Source: Hondaea fermentalgiana | Taxonomy: Eukaryota > Sar > Bigyra > Thraustochytrida > Thraustochytriidae | Reading direction: 5' to 3' | Length of the DNA: 64,000 nucleotides | Assembly (NCBI GenBank): GCA_014084085.1 | Contig: NPFB01000037.1 | Location: 39,706-103,705 of the forward strand | Shown: in pieces, positions 61,435 through 64,000 of the stretch | Layout of the letters: every line of letters begins with the position of its first letter | Numbering within the stretch: the first letter of the stretch is position 1 | Notes under the pieces: model-generated | Seen by the model: the letters and a program-made list of their open reading frames with translations, nothing else | The model's database searches: none | What the model was told of the DNA's origin: nothing | Position numbers and translations under genes: made by a program

Positions 61435-63951
61435 TCACAACACTTTAACTTGCTGGCCGAGCGCACTCTCACTTTCCGCCTCAACAACGCCGACAATGTT
61501 TGCTTGCGGATAACCGCTTTCGCGTAGCGCACTGACAAGATCTTGTGCCTTTGCAGACGGCACCGATATAAGAAGACCGCCAGAGGTTTGCGGATCATAG
61601 AGAAGCGGATACAATGCAGGATGAGCAGCCGCCGCTTCTGCATGATTGGCAATCGCTCGACGCAAACGCGTGTTCTGCGGTTGCAGTGACGAAAAGATGC
61701 CCGCCTCGACGCACTCTGCGGCACCCTCGAGCATGGGAACGTCCTCGGCTTGTACAGTAGCCATCAGGCTTGGGTCACTGGCTTGCATCATCTCGACTAG
61801 GTGGCCAATGAGACCAAAGCCCGTGATATCCGTGCACGCAGTTGCATCATGGTCGCGCGCCAGCAGCGCCGCGTACTTGTTCGACACTAACATGCTCTTG
61901 ATGGCGCCCTCGACCCAAGCACCTTTGGCCAAAACGCGCATGTTCGCAGCGAAAAGCGTGCCTGTGCCCACAGGCTTGGTGACAATGAGCGCATCGCCAG
62001 CAAGAACGCCCCCCTTGGTGAGAATGCGCTGTCCAGGCTGAACGACGCCACTAACCGAAAGTCCAAGAGCAAGGTCCTTGCCTTCGCACGAGTGGCCCCC
62101 GACGAGAGCGCAATTGCTGTCCCGAAGAGCTGTGTTTGCGCCCGCCATGAGCTGCGTGAGCGTGCCCTCCACGACCCTTTCTGCCGCAAAGGGAACAACG
62201 GCAATCGCCATTGCGGTTACGGCCTCGGCGCACATGGCATGGCAGTCACTAAGCGCATGAATGGCCGCAATTTGGCCAAAGATATAGGGGTCGTCCACAA
62301 AAGAGCGGAAAAAGTCGACCGTCTGCACAACTTTGGGGGCATCATCATGCGCCGAGTCAAATTGAACGACGGCACAATCGTCTGGATGGTCAAGGCCGAC
62401 TTCGACCTCGGCCCGTGTGGGCGGATTGAGATTCTGCACAACCCGATCGAGAACAGACTTGCCAACCTTGGCGCCGCAGCCGCCGCATCGCATGAGAGAT
62501 GCCTGAGTCAAGGCCTCGAGGCTCTGATTCTCCTCGGTGCCCTCTCCAGCGCCGCCATTGTGGCTTTCACCGGCCATGATTGGCAGCTGGGTGGTAAATC
62601 CTGCCATCCATTTGCGATCAATGTAGTCCTTCATTTTCCATAGCCACTTGCCCTCGAGAGCAATCTCGCCCCGAGAGGCAACGCAGTAAGGACGCCCAGT
62701 CCCGATGAGCCCAAGAAAGGATTTTTGAGGAATGTACTCCTCGAGCGTCTCGGGAGAAGCCGAGGCGGGGAGACTCAGGTTCCGAACGGCGCGGCGCAGA
62801 TTGGCCGCCAGGGGAGGTCCCTGACGCACGGCAAAGACGCCAGCCTTGGGACGCGGGTGGTCGAGCATGTTGGCGCAGTCGCCAGCTGCAAAGACGTTGG
62901 GCGTCGACTCGCTCTCCAAGGTTTGTTTGACTCGAACAAAGCCGCCGTTATCGACAGCCAAACCAGAACCTCCCATCCAGTCTTGCGTACGTGCGCTTGT
63001 GCACCAGATGCACTCGTCAACATTGACAATGCGCCCATCGGCTGCGCGGAGACGGCTTTCTTCAATGCCCACCACCTCAAAGTTGTAGACGACGCTCACC
63101 CCGCGCTCCTCGAGGATGCGTGCAAACTTTTTCTGTACGGCGCGGCTGTGCGAGGGACACACTACTTTTTTGTTGCTGAAGAGCACGAACTTGATTTTGA
63201 AGTGCTGTGAAGAGAGCCCCTCGAGGCGATACTGCATCGAGAGCGCGAGCTCGACGCCGCCTGCGCCTGCGCCGACCACGCCAATCGTGAGCTCGTCAAC
63301 CTTGGCTGAGCCCGACTCTGCCCCGGCTCCTCCTTGTGCTTGTGCTTGTGCTTGTGCTTGATCATCATCTTCTTCTCTCTGCTCCTCGCTTGCCTGAACA
63401 CGGGACTCGATGGAGCGCACGAGGGCGTCCCAGCGCTCAGAAAACTGCCAGATCGGCTTGACCGGCGTTGCCACAAGGCTGGCGTCGGCGTGGGACAAGG
63501 CGCTGTCCTTGATCTGCGGAGCGGACCCAATGTCGATGGACAAGACATCGTAGCGGATGGGGGGCCGCTCCGGGTCGTCGACGTGCACGAGTTTCTGATC
63601 GAGATCGATGGACGTCGCCGAGGCGATCACGAGCCGCACGCCTCCGAACTGGCAGAGCCGCACGAGGTCGATGTGGCACTCCTCCCTTTCGTACTGGCCG
63701 GCGATGTGCCCTGGCAGCATCCCCGAGTACGGCGTGTCCACCTGCGGTGTGATGAGGGTCACGGCCAGCCCGGGCTCGGGCTTCATGCCCATGTTCTTGA
63801 CCACGAACGCGTGGGCGTGCCCGCCGCCCACCAGCACGAGGTCGCGGCTCACGGGGCCCGCGCCGTTCGCCGCCGCGCCCATCATCGCCCCGGCGCCCCT
63901 CGAGGCGGCCGCCTGCGACCTCAGCGCGGCCGCGGGCGAGAACACGCGCAT
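61435..63951 (-). CDS. NADH-dehydrogenase-like / selenide water dikinase (SelD) fusion
   Basis: The 838-residue product joins two enzymes. Residues about 35-460 form a type-II NADH dehydrogenase-like flavoprotein: FAD loop LVLVGGGHAHAF (38-49), NAD loop GVVGAGAGGVE (224-234) and NVFAAGDCANM (352-362). Residues about 485-838 form SelD, which makes selenophosphate for selenocysteine. Its active site reads RCGGCGAKV: Cys492 takes the catalytic Cys/Sec position and Lys495 the essential lysine. Later motifs are DDCAVV, DFFRSFVDDPYIFG, LVGGHSCEG, TDITGFGLIGH and LYDPQTSGGLLIS. The fusion is known in some algae and bacteria; the flavoprotein may supply reduced selenium. A (QA)n run lies near 198-206. 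The start is the rightmost in-window ATG; the frame is open to the edge, and the Met at 23 or 24 is also possible. Confidence 0.92.
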   Translation of the reverse strand: MRVFSPAAALRSQAAASRGAGAMMGAAANGAGPVSRDLVLVGGGHAHAFVVKNMGMKPEPGLAVTLITPQVDTPYSGMLPGHIAGQYEREECHIDLVRLCQFGGVRLVIASATSIDLDQKLVHVDDPERPPIRYDVLSIDIGSAPQIKDSALSHADASLVATPVKPIWQFSERWDALVRSIESRVQASEEQREEDDDQAQAQAQAQGGAGAESGSAKVDELTIGVVGAGAGGVELALSMQYRLEGLSSQHFKIKFVLFSNKKVVCPSHSRAVQKKFARILEERGVSVVYNFEVVGIEESRLRAADGRIVNVDECIWCTSARTQDWMGGSGLAVDNGGFVRVKQTLESESTPNVFAAGDCANMLDHPRPKAGVFAVRQGPPLAANLRRAVRNLSLPASASPETLEEYIPQKSFLGLIGTGRPYCVASRGEIALEGKWLWKMKDYIDRKWMAGFTTQLPIMAGESHNGGAGEGTEENQSLEALTQASLMRCGGCGAKVGKSVLDRVVQNLNPPTRAEVEVGLDHPDDCAVVQFDSAHDDAPKVVQTVDFFRSFVDDPYIFGQIAAIHALSDCHAMCAEAVTAMAIAVVPFAAERVVEGTLTQLMAGANTALRDSNCALVGGHSCEGKDLALGLSVSGVVQPGQRILTKGGVLAGDALIVTKPVGTGTLFAANMRVLAKGAWVEGAIKSMLVSNKYAALLARDHDATACTDITGFGLIGHLVEMMQASDPSLMATVQAEDVPMLEGAAECVEAGIFSSLQPQNTRLRRAIANHAEAAAAHPALYPLLYDPQTSGGLLISVPSAKAQDLVSALRESGYPQANIVGVVEAESESALGQQVKVL

Positions 63952-64000
63952 GGGCCCTGCCGCCGCCGCCGCCTCCGCCGCGCCCGCCTCGGCCGCCGCG

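Noticed and set aside
1..64000. CRISPR arrays, insertion sequences or prokaryotic operons
   Set aside because: The gene content is eukaryotic, and repeats are microsatellites or in-gene repeats rather than spaced direct repeats.

Overview
The window looks like nuclear DNA of a GC-rich, intron-poor single-celled eukaryote. My best guess is a stramenopile of the thraustochytrid (labyrinthulomycete) type. Supporting evidence is eukaryote-only machinery (CDK1 with PSTAIRE, TFIIE-alpha, an EMC subunit, a gamma-tubulin complex protein, a four-domain Ca2+ channel, a class C receptor), nearly all in single uninterrupted frames. Only one intron (40345-40500) is clear. The lineage is an inference; no phylogeny could be run. 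A run of exactly 100 N (4844-4943) marks a scaffold join.

Layout. 1-4984 (-): 3'-truncated four-domain voltage-gated cation channel. 6248-7744 (-): Golgi-type sulfotransferase. 9382-12405 (-): AT-hook/Cys-His nuclear protein. 15197-16456 (+): CDK1-type kinase. 17142-17819 (-) and 18318-19523 (+): divergent PITH-domain protein and NDUFAF6-like complex I assembly factor. 19524-22261: gene-free, with a 15% GC island. 22262-24772 (-): class C 7TM receptor with a Pro/Thr stalk, preceded by 3.2 kb of simple repeats. 27992-31255 (-): very divergent myosin-like protein. 33853-35919 (+): mitochondrial LepA/GUF1. 36448-37104 (-): EMC7. 37740-39314 (-): MFS transporter. 40032-40766 (+): spliced EF-hand protein. 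41046-42506 (-): TFIIE-alpha. 43009-45765 (+): M1 aminopeptidase. 45972-51620 (-): GCP6-like gamma-tubulin complex protein with a 12-copy repeat. 52995-55559 (+): CHO2-type phosphatidylethanolamine methyltransferase fused to a PmtA-type methyltransferase. 57538-59208 (+): bestrophin-like channel. 59625-60278 (-): Mpo1/DUF962-like protein. 61002-61280 (+): small Dpy-30/RIIa-like protein. 61435-63951 (-): NADH-dehydrogenase-like/SelD fusion.

There is no operon or single pathway. Genes sit as convergent pairs with 150-700 bp between stop codons and as divergent pairs with 500-1400 bp (up to about 2.8 kb) between start codons. Several products belong to membrane, lipid and organelle biology (PC synthesis, fatty-acid turnover, ER insertion, mitochondrial translation and complex I assembly). 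Where the longest open frame begins at GTG or TTG I moved the start to the first in-frame ATG.

The most interesting item is the CHO2-PmtA fusion. It joins an integral-membrane, eukaryote-type phospholipid methyltransferase to a bacterial-type soluble one in a single frame. Next are the myosin-like protein with degenerate nucleotide switches, the repeat-carrying GCP6, the receptor lacking a Venus-flytrap domain, and the AT-rich island.
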